From Paenibacillus chitinolyticus NBRC 15660 (GTDB lineage: Bacteria > Bacillota > Bacilli > Paenibacillales > NBRC-103111): a stretch of 64,000 nt of DNA. Each line of letters starts with the position of its first letter. Positions within the stretch are counted from its first letter, which is position 1. The stretch is taken from assembly GCF_000739915.1 (NCBI RefSeq), contig NZ_BBJT01000006.1, positions 62,001 through 126,000 of the forward strand. Direction: 5' to 3'. Of this stretch, positions 39,762-48,276 are shown in pieces. The notes below the pieces were generated by a model. It did no database searches. It worked only from the letters and a program-made list of their open reading frames with translations, and was not told the origin of the DNA. A program made the translations under genes and the position numbers.

Positions 39762-40889
39762 CTATTGTCCCGTATGCTCGCGCAGCTTGGCGGAGGAAGC
39801 GTCCCTGCCTTTCTTGACGGAACCCCGCACTTGGCGGATGATCTGCCGCTGAAGCCGTTTTCCGAATTTAAGGCCGTTTTTCAGTTCCGCCCGGCATTTG
39901 CGGGTCAGCATTTCGGCAGGCAATATCCCCGCAGTCGCGAAGTGTCCGTTTTCCCTGTAAAAAGGCGTGCTCAATCTCATTTCCAATGAGTGCAGAAACA
40001 CTTCCCGGCAAGCCGTGCCGAACTCAACCGTAACGGCTCCGCGGTCGATGAGCGCATGGATTCTTTTAAAAGTGGAAGAATCGGAAATGCCGTTTTCCAA
40101 AGCGAGTAGACGGACCGCATTTACAAGCGGGATATAAAGTCCGTATTTGATATCCACACCACCCGCGTACGGCCCGTACCGTTCCGTCACCAGACGCCCC
40201 AGCAGTCCCAGGGACACTTTATGGTGCAGGGTGTTAGCCAGAAGCGGCAGGAGCAGCCCTCGGTTAAGCGCTACGCTCTCGTGGAAAGCCTGCTTGATCC
40301 GTTCCGCAAGAGCTTCGCTGCCGTATACGCACCTCAGGTCGGACGCAATAAGCAAATAGCGTGCGTTCTCCCAGACGGGCTCCTCAAACCAACCGCTAAG
40401 CTGATCTTTCCACCCCGCTTCGCTTCTTCTCCACATCGAGTTCTCGGCCAGCACCCTCCCCGTGCACGGCGGATATCCTGCCAGCTCCAGACCTTGGCGG
40501 ATTCGCTGGGCCAGCTTGCTGAAATATACGTCCGCCGCCGCTTCCGTGCCTTCCGGGGGATTTTCGTAAACCAGTCCGTTGTCCTGGTCGCTCCACGGCG
40601 TCTGTTCCTCCCGTCCGCCGCTTCCCATAAGCAGGAATGCGTAAGGGAGCGGGGGCTCCCCTGCTCCTTCCGCTGCGAGGCGTTTTTCCGCCAAGAGAAT
40701 CATTTTCCGGATCAGGGTATCGTGTGTAAAATTCAGCTCTTTGTACAGCAAAGCTGCCGCTTTCTCGCCGAGTTCCTTCCGGAACAAATCCTGCATATCC
40801 GCGCGGATCAGGGCCAGTTCATCCGTTCCGGCGGCACGGGCGATCCTTGTGCGAAGCAGCTGCCAATCCGAGCCTAATGTCGGTTTCAT
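39762..40889 (-). CDS. GlnD-like nucleotidyltransferase with DUF294 substrate domain
   Basis: This 375-residue cytoplasmic protein has a nucleotidyltransferase domain (about 45-190) with the catalytic motif GSGGREEQTPWSDQDNGLV (Gly-Ser, then Asp-x-Asp, about 90-108). A helical DUF294 C-terminal domain (about 200-340) follows. The fold is that of PII uridylyltransferase GlnD, but no HD or ACT domain is present, and the CBS/cNMP domains common in this family are missing. Location between amt and the exonuclease gene suggests a link to nitrogen signalling; the target is unknown. AAGGAGA precedes the ATG. Confidence 0.85.
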   Translation of the reverse strand: MKPTLGSDWQLLRTRIARAAGTDELALIRADMQDLFRKELGEKAAALLYKELNFTHDTLIRKMILLAEKRLAAEGAGEPPLPYAFLLMGSGGREEQTPWSDQDNGLVYENPPEGTEAAADVYFSKLAQRIRQGLELAGYPPCTGRVLAENSMWRRSEAGWKDQLSGWFEEPVWENARYLLIASDLRCVYGSEALAERIKQAFHESVALNRGLLLPLLANTLHHKVSLGLLGRLVTERYGPYAGGVDIKYGLYIPLVNAVRLLALENGISDSSTFKRIHALIDRGAVTVEFGTACREVFLHSLEMRLSTPFYRENGHFATAGILPAEMLTRKCRAELKNGLKFGKRLQRQIIRQVRGSVKKGRDASSAKLREHTGQ

Positions 40890-40927
40890 AACGGCATCTC
40901 CTTAGATGAGACCGGTCCGGGGCGCGG

Positions 40928-42355
40928 TCACGAAACCGGCACCGGGCGACCGCCTTCATTGGACTGTTTTGCCGAAGTGTGCGCTTCGATCGCGTGATTC
41001 ATTTGCTCGGGATACCCGTAAGTGCCGTGTTCGGCGAGATCCAGCCCCATGATTTCTTCTTCTTCCGTCACGCGCAATCCCGTCGTAATTTTAATCAGGT
41101 AGAGGACAATGAAGGAAATGACTAGGACGAAAACAAGAGCGCCTGCCACTCCGATAAACTGAACCCACAGCTGGCGGAAACCGCCGCCGTAGAACAAGCC
41201 CGCTCCGCCTACATTGACCGTTTTGGCCAGCTCCGGCGTTGCGAAGAAACCTGTGGACAGCGTACCCCAAATCCCGGCGATGCCATGCACGGAGAAAGCG
41301 TAGACCGGATCGTCGATCCCTTTCTTCTCAAACCAGATTGCCGTGAAGAAAGTGACCCCTCCGGCGATGGCCCCGATGGCGATTGATGCCAGAGGCGTAA
41401 CGAAGGCGCAGGAAGCCGTGATCGCGACAAGCGCGGCAAGTACGCCGTTAAGCATGCTTGGTATATCGGATTTGCCGAAGTAAATCCAGGAGACCGCCAT
41501 AGCGGCCACGCCGCCTGCCGCCGCGGCCAGGTTTGTAGTCAGGGCGATATAGCCGAAGAACCCGTCTCCCATTGCGCTCAGCGTACTCCCCGGATTAAAA
41601 CCGAACCACCCGATCCAGATGATGATGACGCCAAGCACGGACAGCACTTGATTGTGACCCGGAATTTTATTCGGCGAGCCGTCTTTATTGAATTTGCCGA
41701 TACGCGGCTTCAGAAGGATGGTTGCCACCAGTGCCGCCGTAGCCCCTTGCAAATGCACAACCGTGGAGCCCGCAAAGTCCTGCATGCCGATTTTGGACAG
41801 CCAGCCTCCGCCCCATACCCAGTGAGCCACGATCGGATAGATCACTACGGTGAAAAGCAGTCCGAAAATAAAGTAAACCGGGAGCTTGGCGCGTTCGGCG
41901 AAGCCTCCCCACGCGATTGCGAGCGAAACACCCGCAAACGCCAGCTGGAACAAAAACTTTATCGTGATCGGGACATCCGAAGCGCTCAAGGAAACGAAGG
42001 CGTCGGCGTTGACTCCGTCCATGAAGAAGCCGGACAAGCCGAACAGATTGTTGTTGAACAATCCGGCCCCGTCTCCGAAAGCAAGCCCGAAACCGAACGC
42101 CCAGAATGCGATGGCGCAAATTCCGAAAGTCAGAATGGTTTTACCCGCCACGTGGCCTGCATTTTTCATCCGGGTCGAGCCTGCTTCCAGCAAAGCGAAA
42201 CCGGCCTGCATAAAGACAACTAGCATAGCGGCGACCAGCACCCATACCGAGTTGATCGCGGCTTGCAGTTGTTCCGGTGTCGGCGCTTCCGCAAACGCCA
42301 AAGTCGGTAAAGCCATACTGAGCAGCGCTAACCCGATCAGTGTCTTTTTAATCAT
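40928..42355 (-). CDS. amt: Ammonium transporter (Amt family)
   Basis: This protein of about 475 residues has a signal-peptide-like start (MIKKTLIGLALLSMALPTLAF) and eleven predicted helices. It shows AGFALLEAGSTRMKNAGHV, GGWLSKIGMQDFAGSTVVHL and GFNPGSTLSAMGDG of the Amt pore. It conducts NH4+/NH3 across the inner membrane. ATG 42355 has AAGGGA at good spacing; further upstream residues are not family-like. No glnK gene is adjacent, which is unusual. The next gene on this strand encodes a GlnD-like nucleotidyltransferase. Confidence 0.93.
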   Translation of the reverse strand: MIKKTLIGLALLSMALPTLAFAEAPTPEQLQAAINSVWVLVAAMLVVFMQAGFALLEAGSTRMKNAGHVAGKTILTFGICAIAFWAFGFGLAFGDGAGLFNNNLFGLSGFFMDGVNADAFVSLSASDVPITIKFLFQLAFAGVSLAIAWGGFAERAKLPVYFIFGLLFTVVIYPIVAHWVWGGGWLSKIGMQDFAGSTVVHLQGATAALVATILLKPRIGKFNKDGSPNKIPGHNQVLSVLGVIIIWIGWFGFNPGSTLSAMGDGFFGYIALTTNLAAAAGGVAAMAVSWIYFGKSDIPSMLNGVLAALVAITASCAFVTPLASIAIGAIAGGVTFFTAIWFEKKGIDDPVYAFSVHGIAGIWGTLSTGFFATPELAKTVNVGGAGLFYGGGFRQLWVQFIGVAGALVFVLVISFIVLYLIKITTGLRVTEEEEIMGLDLAEHGTYGYPEQMNHAIEAHTSAKQSNEGGRPVPVS

Positions 42356-42407
42356 TGATACCAGTCCCTTCATGTCAGGTTTCTTTACAAAGAAATTGAT
42401 TAGTGTC

Positions 42408-42437
42408 ATTATAAGCGAACGATTCGCGAAAAAACAA
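42408..42437 (-). promoter_or_regulatory. Probable sigma-A promoter of amt
   Basis: Read leftward, TTGTTT (42432-42437), an 18-base spacer and TATAAT (42408-42413). A partial palindrome TGTAA-N6-TGTCA (42518-42533) upstream is similar to but does not fit the TnrA/GlnR box. Confidence 0.6.
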
Positions 42438-42572
42438 TAGGTTTCGTTCACTTTTTTGATGTTTTTTATTAAAAAATCAACTCTTTTTCCGGATTTTTCA
42501 ATATATTTATCATACAATGTAATGTTTATGTCATTTGTGAGCTCGTTCATCAAAATGTCAAAAGCATTACGT

Positions 42573-42602
42573 TTGACTGTACGGTTTAGGATCGGGTATC
42601 AT
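42573..42602 (+). promoter_or_regulatory. Probable promoter of the MerR gene
   Basis: TTGACT (42573-42578), an 18-base spacer and TATCAT (42597-42602). The slightly long spacer suits a MerR-regulated promoter. Confidence 0.55.
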
Positions 42603-42654
42603 TAGGCTGAGGTAAATACGTGCGAACAACAACTTTTAAAGGAGGGGCAAAATC

Positions 42655-42666
42655 ATGGGGATATGA
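42655..42666 (+). CDS. Three-codon mini-ORF overlapping the MerR start
   Basis: ATG GGG ATA TGA lies 9 bases after a strong GGAGG (42641-42645), and its stop overlaps the MerR ATG (ATGA). The MerR start itself is 17 bases from that site, so MerR may be translated by reinitiation after this mini-ORF. Confidence 0.45.
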   Translation: MGI

Positions 42667-43094
42667 AGCTTCATAGAATCGGAGAGTTGTCCCGGTTGGC
42701 CGGAGTCAGCCCCAGGACGATCGATTATTACACCAAGCTGGGCCTGATTCATCCCGAAAAAAGATCGGACACCAATTACCGCTTGTATTCGGATGAAACC
42801 TTGCTGCGGCTCAAACGTATTGAAGAAATGAAAAAAGAGAAATATACGTTGGAAGAAATCCGTACAACCATGCTGAAACTGGATAAAGCGGCCCACGACG
42901 AACATGTGACCGACAAGCTGACATCCTATCAGGTGCTGCTCGGCCAGCTGCAGAAAGAAATCAAGGAACTCGATCCTATGATTCAGCAGCTAAAACCGAA
43001 TCAGCTCAAAAAGATTTATAATCTGATTACCCAGCCCACCGCCGCATGCGTCGAGGCATTGCTCTACTTGCTCGGCAAAGGTCCTTTTACGTAA
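42663..43094 (+). CDS. MerR-family transcriptional regulator
   Basis: This 143-residue protein has an N-terminal MerR winged helix (about 3-72; RIGELSRLAGVSPRTIDYYT) and a coiled-coil dimer helix (about 78-118). A short, effector-less C-terminus lacks the paired Cys of metal sensors. It diverges from amt, so it may control amt or itself. It is not GlnR, whose N-terminus and C-terminal tail are different. The start codon overlaps the stop of a 3-codon mini-ORF that holds the well-spaced ribosome binding site. The YugP gene follows after 40 bases. Confidence 0.88.
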   Translation: MKLHRIGELSRLAGVSPRTIDYYTKLGLIHPEKRSDTNYRLYSDETLLRLKRIEEMKKEKYTLEEIRTTMLKLDKAAHDEHVTDKLTSYQVLLGQLQKEIKELDPMIQQLKPNQLKKIYNLITQPTAACVEALLYLLGKGPFT

Positions 43095-43134
43095 CGGATC
43101 CCCACGATTATCTTGACTATGGAGGTCTGCAGCT

Positions 43135-43821
43135 ATGTTTTTTCATCCTATGGATTTTCTCATTCTCATTGCCTTCGGCTTGTCCATGTGGGCTTCATTC
43201 CGGGTCCGCGGCACGTTCAACCGTTGGTCCCAGGTACCCGTTCAATCCGGTATGACCGGATACGAGGCGGCCCGCCGCATGCTTGATGCGGAAGGGCTGT
43301 ACGATGTTCCGATCGAGCCGGTTCCCGGAGCTCTCACAGATCATTACGATCCGATCTCCAGAACGGTGCGTCTTTCCGAGCCTGTCTACTACGAGAGCAC
43401 CATCTCGGCCGTTTCGGTCGCTTGTCACGAAGTGGGACACGCGATCCAACATCAAGTTCATTATCCGATGCTTGTTGCGCGCCACAAGATGTTCCCGGTC
43501 GTAAACTTCGCTTCGGGCGTGGCTCCGCTTCTACTTATCGCCGGCCTTATTTTTCAGCAATTTGATATTCTGCTTCTTCTGGGGATCGTCTTCTTCTCCG
43601 CAGCGGTGCTTTTCCAGCTCGTGACTCTGCCGGTCGAATTCAATGCCAGCAACCGGGCCCGAGAGCTCATGATTGCAGGCGGCTTTATCACCAACGAAGA
43701 AGAACAAGGCGTTGCGAAAGTGCTTAACGCGGCTGCCTTGACTTATGTGGCTGCGGCCCTTATCTCGCTGCTTGAGCTCGTTAAGTACGTCATGATTTTC
43801 AACAGCCGTTCCAATGATTAA
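43135..43821 (+). CDS. yugP: Membrane zinc metallopeptidase, YugP family
   Basis: This 228-residue membrane protein has an N-terminal helix (about 4-22), a cytoplasmic or extracellular catalytic segment with the zinc motif CHEVGHAIQH (about 98-107), and three further helices (about 120-150, 140-165, 195-222). The NASNRARELM segment, with a likely third ligand region, also matches YugP. The biological substrate is unknown. GGAGG precedes the ATG, and a strong terminator follows. Confidence 0.9.
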   Translation: MFFHPMDFLILIAFGLSMWASFRVRGTFNRWSQVPVQSGMTGYEAARRMLDAEGLYDVPIEPVPGALTDHYDPISRTVRLSEPVYYESTISAVSVACHEVGHAIQHQVHYPMLVARHKMFPVVNFASGVAPLLLIAGLIFQQFDILLLLGIVFFSAAVLFQLVTLPVEFNASNRARELMIAGGFITNEEEQGVAKVLNAAALTYVAAALISLLELVKYVMIFNSRSND

Positions 43822-43835
43822 AACGGCCGTAACCG

Positions 43836-43873
43836 CAAAAAGCTTTCGTCTGCAATAGACGAAAGCTTTTTTT
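43836..43873 (+). terminator. Intrinsic terminator after yugP
   Basis: AAAAGCTTTCGTCT and AGACGAAAGCTTTTTTT pair perfectly around a 5-base loop. It also faces the convergent LysR gene. Confidence 0.92.
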
Positions 43874-43943
43874 CTGTATATGTACGGATAACGACAGATT
43901 ATGTAGGACGGATGACGGAGGGCTTTTTCATCCCGTTATCCGG

Positions 43944-44867
43944 CTAAGCCCCGTCTAATCTGTCCATAGGCCTGCCCGGATCGGCAGAGGGCTGAAACTC
44001 CATCAGAAACCGGCCGAAAAGCTCCGTCACGGGCGGAAGCTTCTCGTCCCTCCGGCGGATGATTCCTACGGTGCGCGTCACCTTCGGATCGACCTTCACC
44101 ACACACGGCTCTATATGCGTCGAATAGCGCAGTGCCAGCTCGGGAAGAAGACTCACGCCCATCCCCGCCGCGACAAGCCCGCGGATCGTATCCGTTTCGT
44201 CTCCTTCAAATTCGATCTTCGGCACAAACCCTGCCTTCAGGCAGGCGTTCATGACGATCGGACGAAGCGAATACTGTTCGCCGAACATGACAAACGGCTC
44301 CTCCTTAAGCTGCTCCAGCCGGATGCTTTTGCAGCCGGCCAGCGCATGGTTAGGCGGAAGCACCGCTAACAGCTCCTCCGTGAGCATCACTTCTCCCTTG
44401 ACGAGCTCATGCGTCTCCGGACACGGCGATATGATCGCCAGATCGATTTCGCCTTCCGTAACGTCACGGATGAGACTGGTGTAAGTTCCTTGCTTTAACC
44501 GGAATTTAACGTTGGGATGCTCTTTCTTGAAGCAGGATATAAACGCTGGAAGAATAGATACGGATACACTATGCGGAAAACCGACCCGGATCTCCCCGGC
44601 TTCGGGGTCCAGGAATTCCCGCACTTCGCCCACCGCGCGTTCCAAGTCGGTCAAAATATGTTCCGCACGGCTCAGAAACAGACTCCCGGCGGGAGTCAGC
44701 TGCAGATTGCGGCCTTTCTGGACAAACAGCCGGACACCCAGCTCCTCCTCCAAATGACGGATTTGCCGGCTTACGGCAGACTGGGCCACGCGAAGCTCTT
44801 CGGCCGCTTGTGTCATATGCTGCTTTTTAGCCACTTTCACGAAATACTGCAGTTGTCGTAACTCCAC
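43944..44867 (-). CDS. LysR-family regulator, GltC-like
   Basis: This regulator of about 307 residues has an N-terminal helix-turn-helix (about 1-60; MTQAAEELRVAQSAVSRQIR) and an effector-binding domain (about 88-290). Its GEIRVGFPHSVSVSILPAFI and GLVAAGMGVSLLPE are very close in pattern to Bacillus GltC. Its target is unknown. The GTG at 44867 was chosen because GGAGG is well spaced; the ATG four codons upstream overlaps that site. It diverges from tpx, so it may control tpx or itself. Confidence 0.9.
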   Translation of the reverse strand: MELRQLQYFVKVAKKQHMTQAAEELRVAQSAVSRQIRHLEEELGVRLFVQKGRNLQLTPAGSLFLSRAEHILTDLERAVGEVREFLDPEAGEIRVGFPHSVSVSILPAFISCFKKEHPNVKFRLKQGTYTSLIRDVTEGEIDLAIISPCPETHELVKGEVMLTEELLAVLPPNHALAGCKSIRLEQLKEEPFVMFGEQYSLRPIVMNACLKAGFVPKIEFEGDETDTIRGLVAAGMGVSLLPELALRYSTHIEPCVVKVDPKVTRTVGIIRRRDEKLPPVTELFGRFLMEFQPSADPGRPMDRLDGA

Positions 44868-44965
44868 AGATTCCTCCATTAGTAAGTTCTGCCATTTGTA
44901 CCTATTATAGCCGATTTAGGTGTTCCAGAGAACCGTTTCCGGTTCCCTTTCTTTTAAAGAGTGTA

Positions 44966-44996
44966 TTGGACAACCCCTTAAATGCGAGGGTATAAT
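44966..44996 (+). promoter_or_regulatory. Probable promoter of tpx
   Basis: TTGGAC (44966-44971), a long 19-base spacer and a perfect TATAAT (44991-44996), 53 bases before the ATG. An inverted repeat GAACC-N6-GGTTC lies about 40 bases upstream. Confidence 0.55.
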
Positions 44997-45049
44997 AGGG
45001 AGGGCTGGAATTTCCAGTTCTTTCGGATAATCGATAAGGAGGAATACAT

Positions 45050-45568
45050 ATGTCACAAGAACGCAAGGGTGCAGCCACTTTTAAGGGCAACCCGATCACA
45101 CTCGTCGGTCCCGAGCTTAAAGCGGGCGATGCAGCACCGGATTTCAAACTGAACAAAGACCTCCTGAACGAAGTTTCCCTTTCCGATTATGCCGGCAAGG
45201 TGAAGCTGATCAGCGTGGTTCCTTCCATCGATACGGGCGTATGCGACGCTCAAACCCGCCGTTTTAACGAAGAAGCCGCTAAACTCGGCGATAACGTTGC
45301 CGTTCTGACTGTCAGCGTCGATCTTCCGTTCGCGCAAGCCCGCTGGTGCGGTGCCGCAGGTATCGATCAAGTCGTCCTGCTGTCCGACTACAAAGCGAAG
45401 TCCTTCGGACAAGCTTATGGCGTTCTTATTCAAGAACTCCAGCTCGACATGCGTTCCATCTTCGTCATTGACGCCAATGACAAGATCCAATACGTGGAGT
45501 ATCTCGGTGAGATGACGGAGCACCCGAACTACGAAGCTGCGATCGAAGCGGTTAAAAAGCTCGTGTAA
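45050..45568 (+). CDS. tpx: Thiol peroxidase (atypical 2-Cys peroxiredoxin)
   Basis: This 172-residue peroxiredoxin has the peroxidatic Cys in [12 protein letters not shown] (about 62-73) and the resolving Cys in [11 protein letters not shown] (about 97-107). It reduces hydroperoxides and is regenerated by thioredoxin. N-terminal [20 protein letters not shown] is typical of Tpx. A strong AAGGAGG site precedes the ATG. It is monocistronic. Confidence 0.94.
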   Translation: MSQERKGAATFKGNPITLVGPELKAGDAAPDFKLNKDLLNEVSLSDYAGKVKLISVVPSIDTGVCDAQTRRFNEEAAKLGDNVAVLTVSVDLPFAQARWCGAAGIDQVVLLSDYKAKSFGQAYGVLIQELQLDMRSIFVIDANDKIQYVEYLGEMTEHPNYEAAIEAVKKLV

Positions 45569-45586
45569 AACTCCGGCATAAAAAGA

Positions 45587-45635
45587 AAACAGCACAGGAA
45601 TCGATGCGCTCATCGAATCCTCTGCTGTTTTTTTT
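45587..45635 (+). terminator. Intrinsic terminator after tpx
   Basis: AAACAGCACAGGAATCGATG pairs with CATCGAATCCTCTGCTGTTT with two mismatches around a 4-base loop; T8 follows. Confidence 0.88.
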
Positions 45636-45669
45636 ATGCCCGCGAAGCCGTCCGCAAGCTATCCAAGCG

Positions 45670-46056
45670 TCAGTGGCTGATTTTGTAAGCCGCCAGCTTT
45701 TTATCCAGCTGCTTGTAAATGTCCAGAATAGTCCGGTAATTGGAACCGAGATCCCCCATATTCCCACGGGAAGCCGAATAAATATCAATAGCCGTTGTCG
45801 TCGGATTAACCGCAAACAAAGTAATCGTAATATCCTGAGTACGTCCGAGAGCCGTACGTTTTTCCACCACAATCTCTCCGACGTTCTTCACTTCGTGAAG
45901 GAGTTTGTAGCCGGGTGTTTTTTTCATCATCCCGACGGTTTCTTCCCACACCTGGTCTTTGGATAATTTGTAGTAACGGGTTTTTAATTCCGGATCTTTA
46001 GCTTTCTCACCGGTTGTCTCGAAACTGCGAAGCAAACCGACTAACGTTCGTTTCAA
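45670..46056 (-). CDS. DUF1499-like small protein
   Basis: This soluble protein of about 128 residues has YKLSKDQVWEETVGMMKKTP near the N-terminal third and the beta-rich VGEIVVEKRTALGRTQDITI. It ends with SRGNMGDLGSNYRTILDIYK, a pattern like the DUF1499 C-terminus; the assignment is tentative. The best start is TTG 46056, which has AAGGGGGA 6 bases upstream. The longer in-frame readings have no binding site. Function unknown. Confidence 0.7.
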   Translation of the reverse strand: MKRTLVGLLRSFETTGEKAKDPELKTRYYKLSKDQVWEETVGMMKKTPGYKLLHEVKNVGEIVVEKRTALGRTQDITITLFAVNPTTTAIDIYSASRGNMGDLGSNYRTILDIYKQLDKKLAAYKISH

Positions 46057-46237
46057 AGTCGTTCCCCCTTCATGAAGCATATCCAAACTGCTTGCCAAAC
46101 CACACTAAAGACAATCTTACCATTCTTTGCAGGGAAGCAAAAGAGGAGAACGGCAAAAACCGGGCATAAATCCCTGGTCATTTTATTGAACAGCGGCTAA
46201 ATAACCAATTTCCTCCATCATTGCCGCATTTATATGA

Positions 46238-46266
46238 ATAAAAAGCCTCTCCGCAGAGAGGCCCAT
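46238..46266 (-). terminator. Intrinsic terminator of the transaldolase gene
   Basis: Read leftward, GCCTCTC and GAGAGGC pair around a 4-base loop and run into T5. Confidence 0.82.
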
Positions 46267-46317
46267 TTAATTCAAGGGAGGCTCCGTTCACCCTAAATGT
46301 GCGCCCCCGGATTATGT

Positions 46318-46974
46318 TTAGAACGTTTTCTGGTTGGCACCTTCCCAGTCCTTCATAAACCGTTCCACGCCGGCATCGGTTAACGGATGCTTCATCATGG
46401 CTTCGATCACTTTGAACGGCACTGTAGCGATATGGGAACCTAGAAGAGCGGCCTCGATCACATGCGTAGAATGACGCACGCTGGCTGCGATAATTTGCGT
46501 CGGCAGCTCGTGCACCGAAATAATCTGGCTCACTTCTTCAATCAGATTCATCCCCACCTGGTTAATATCGTCGAGCCGTCCGATAAACGGAGATACGTAG
46601 GTCGCTCCCGCTCGTGCGGCCAGAAGCGCTTGTGTGGAACTGAATACAAGGGTCACGTTTGTTTTAATGCCTTGGTCGCTGAAACGCTTCGTCGCCTTAA
46701 GGCCGTCCGCAGTCATCGGCACTTTAATGACAATCCCGCTGCCGATTTTGGCAAGTTTCTCGCCTTGCTGGACCATTCCTTCCACGTCCGTGGCGACAAC
46801 TTCGGCACTGATCGGCAGATCGCCTACGATGCCTACAATTTCTTTGAGGGTCTCAAAGAAATCTCGTCCCTCTTTGGCAATCAGAGACGGATTCGTCGTA
46901 ATTCCGGAAATAACCCCCAGCTCGTGCGCTTCTTTAATCTCGTTAACATTGGCCGTATCAAGAAACAGCTTCAT
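46318..46974 (-). CDS. Transaldolase, small FSA/TalC type
   Basis: This (beta/alpha)8 aldolase of about 218 residues has the start [16 protein letters not shown], the phosphate-site [17 protein letters not shown], the Schiff-base Lys in [10 protein letters not shown] (about 83-92), and the C-terminal [14 protein letters not shown]. It transfers dihydroxyacetone units in the pentose phosphate pathway; the short FSA-like type can also act as fructose-6-phosphate aldolase. ATG 46974 matches the family start. GGTGG is the binding site. Confidence 0.92.
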   Translation of the reverse strand: MKLFLDTANVNEIKEAHELGVISGITTNPSLIAKEGRDFFETLKEIVGIVGDLPISAEVVATDVEGMVQQGEKLAKIGSGIVIKVPMTADGLKATKRFSDQGIKTNVTLVFSSTQALLAARAGATYVSPFIGRLDDINQVGMNLIEEVSQIISVHELPTQIIAASVRHSTHVIEAALLGSHIATVPFKVIEAMMKHPLTDAGVERFMKDWEGANQKTF

Positions 46975-47036
46975 ACAAGATCCACCACTTTCGGCAAAAT
47001 TTTTGATCTCTATGTACATTCACATTCCACTTTTTT

Positions 47037-47065
47037 ACCATAGCATAAAATGGGGTCTAATACAA
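47037..47065 (-). promoter_or_regulatory. Possible promoter of the transaldolase gene
   Basis: Read leftward, TTGTAT (47060-47065), a 17-base spacer and TATGGT (47037-47042), 63 bases before the ATG. Confidence 0.45.
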
Positions 47066-47116
47066 AAAGGGTCCGTGCCTGCAGCTTCTCTTTAAATTAC
47101 CCTCTTTCGGACAAAA

Positions 47117-47150
47117 TAAAAACAGCCCCGTTTACGGAGCTGTGTCTTTT
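47117..47150 (-). terminator. Second terminator-like hairpin downstream of the ncRNA
   Basis: Read leftward, ACAGCTCCG and CGGGGCTGT pair around a TAAA loop, followed by TTTTATTTT. It could end read-through from the YesL gene and the ncRNA. Confidence 0.6.
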
Positions 47151-47178
47151 TTTATACGCTTAAAATCCATAATGACAT

Positions 47179-47366
47179 AAAAAAACCCGCAAATGCCGTC
47201 CGGTTTAATAGTTTCAAACCTGCTTTAGCAGGTGGGTGATCGCAGAAACGTTTTTGAAGTCCCTTTTCGGGGGCATGTCAGCCGCGCTTCAATATGGATC
47301 TCCCGAGAAACAATCATTGGTTTAAAACAAAAGAAACCGAAACGTACATCGCAGGATTTTGTTTGT
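47179..47366 (-). ncRNA. ssrS: Putative 6S RNA
   Basis: This transcript of about 188 bases has its own consensus promoter and terminator and no reading frame. Its 5' segment (GTTTCGGTTT) pairs with its 3' segment (AAACCGGAC), closing a long rod, as in 6S RNA. Inside are the hairpin CCTGC-TAAA-GCAGG and a GAAG...CTTC stem capped by CCC/GGG. 6S RNA binds sigma-A RNA polymerase and reduces housekeeping transcription in stationary phase. The assignment rests on size, closed-rod structure and promoter; it has not been compared with a family model. Confidence 0.6.
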
Positions 47367-47372
47367 ATCCCT

Positions 47373-47401
47373 ATTATAAGACAATCGCGAACCGGATTCA
47401 A
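47373..47401 (-). promoter_or_regulatory. Sigma-A promoter of the ncRNA
   Basis: Read leftward, TTGAAT (47396-47401), a 17-base spacer and perfect TATAAT (47373-47378). The expected start is near 47366. Confidence 0.78.
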
Positions 47402-47469
47402 CTGGAATCGACTGTCTTTTGTAAGAATAGGTCTATCGCTTCAGAACGCCGCCGAAAAAGGGCCCCAGG

Positions 47470-48276
47470 CTATAGTTTGTCAGACTCTTTCTTTGTCGAA
47501 TCGTCTTCCCGGACAGCCGCCGCATCCAGTTCAGCCGCCTGCCCGTTCTCTTCCTCCTCCCGCTCGCGTTCAGCCTCTTCCATCGCCTCCTGCTTGCGTT
47601 TGATTTTCTCGAAGCTCCGGTTGAACTGCCAGAACGTAAAGGTCGCGCTGACGCTGCCCGCGAAGAATACGAGCAGGAAGCTGAAACGGAAACTGATCAT
47701 CACGATCGCCACGTTTCCGATAATCGTCATCACGCTGGTCACGGGGTTGCCGATCGTCAACAGGATGGCGTTTTTGATAATTTGAAGAACCTTCATATGA
47801 AGGTGGGTCATGATACAGAAAAAATTGAAAAAGGCGCCGATCAGCAGGATTCCCATGGCCAGGAACATGTACGAAAGAAGGGAAAGCGCGCTGTCGAGAC
47901 CCGCATAAAAACGGTAGCTCACGAACAAAATCAGGATAAATAAAACGAAGGCGATGCCTCCGATCATACTCTGCAAAAAGTTTTCTTTGTAACCGCGGAA
48001 GTAGGTCTTGAACAAGGGCACATCCTCATCCCCGGTCACCCACTTACGGGCTACCGTGAACATCGCAGCCGTAGAAGGAAACAGTGTAAACGGTGCCAGT
48101 ATTCCCATTAAAACGAGCGATTGCATCATTATATCCGTTTGGCCCGAAGTAAGCCCGGCTAATGCAAAAAAGAAAAACGGAATGCTGCAAAGGATCCACA
48201 GCAAATTAATGGCGGACAGCCTCATGATCCATTCGGAAATCCGGTAAAAGCCGCCCATTAGTCCTCTAAATTCCAA
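47470..48276 (-). CDS. YesL-family (DUF624) membrane protein
   Basis: This 268-residue protein has about five membrane helices (about 17-39, 52-72, 105-125, 137-160, 175-205) and an acidic, Glu-rich cytoplasmic tail (about 230-268). DUF624/YesL proteins are often found with carbohydrate ABC transporters, but none is near. It starts at TTG 48276 with GGGGG upstream. It reads toward the ncRNA gene without a clear terminator before it. Function unknown. Confidence 0.85.
   Translation of the reverse strand: MEFRGLMGGFYRISEWIMRLSAINLLWILCSIPFFFFALAGLTSGQTDIMMQSLVLMGILAPFTLFPSTAAMFTVARKWVTGDEDVPLFKTYFRGYKENFLQSMIGGIAFVLFILILFVSYRFYAGLDSALSLLSYMFLAMGILLIGAFFNFFCIMTHLHMKVLQIIKNAILLTIGNPVTSVMTIIGNVAIVMISFRFSFLLVFFAGSVSATFTFWQFNRSFEKIKRKQEAMEEAEREREEEENGQAAELDAAAVREDDSTKKESDKL

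Noticed and set aside
42518-42533. TnrA/GlnR box upstream of amt
   Set aside because: TGTAA-N6-TGTCA has the wrong spacing and half-site compared with TGTNA-N7-TNACA.
47232-47785. Rightward frames across the ncRNA and YesL tail
   Set aside because: No binding sites or family motifs; the ncRNA and DUF624 gene on the other strand explain the region.
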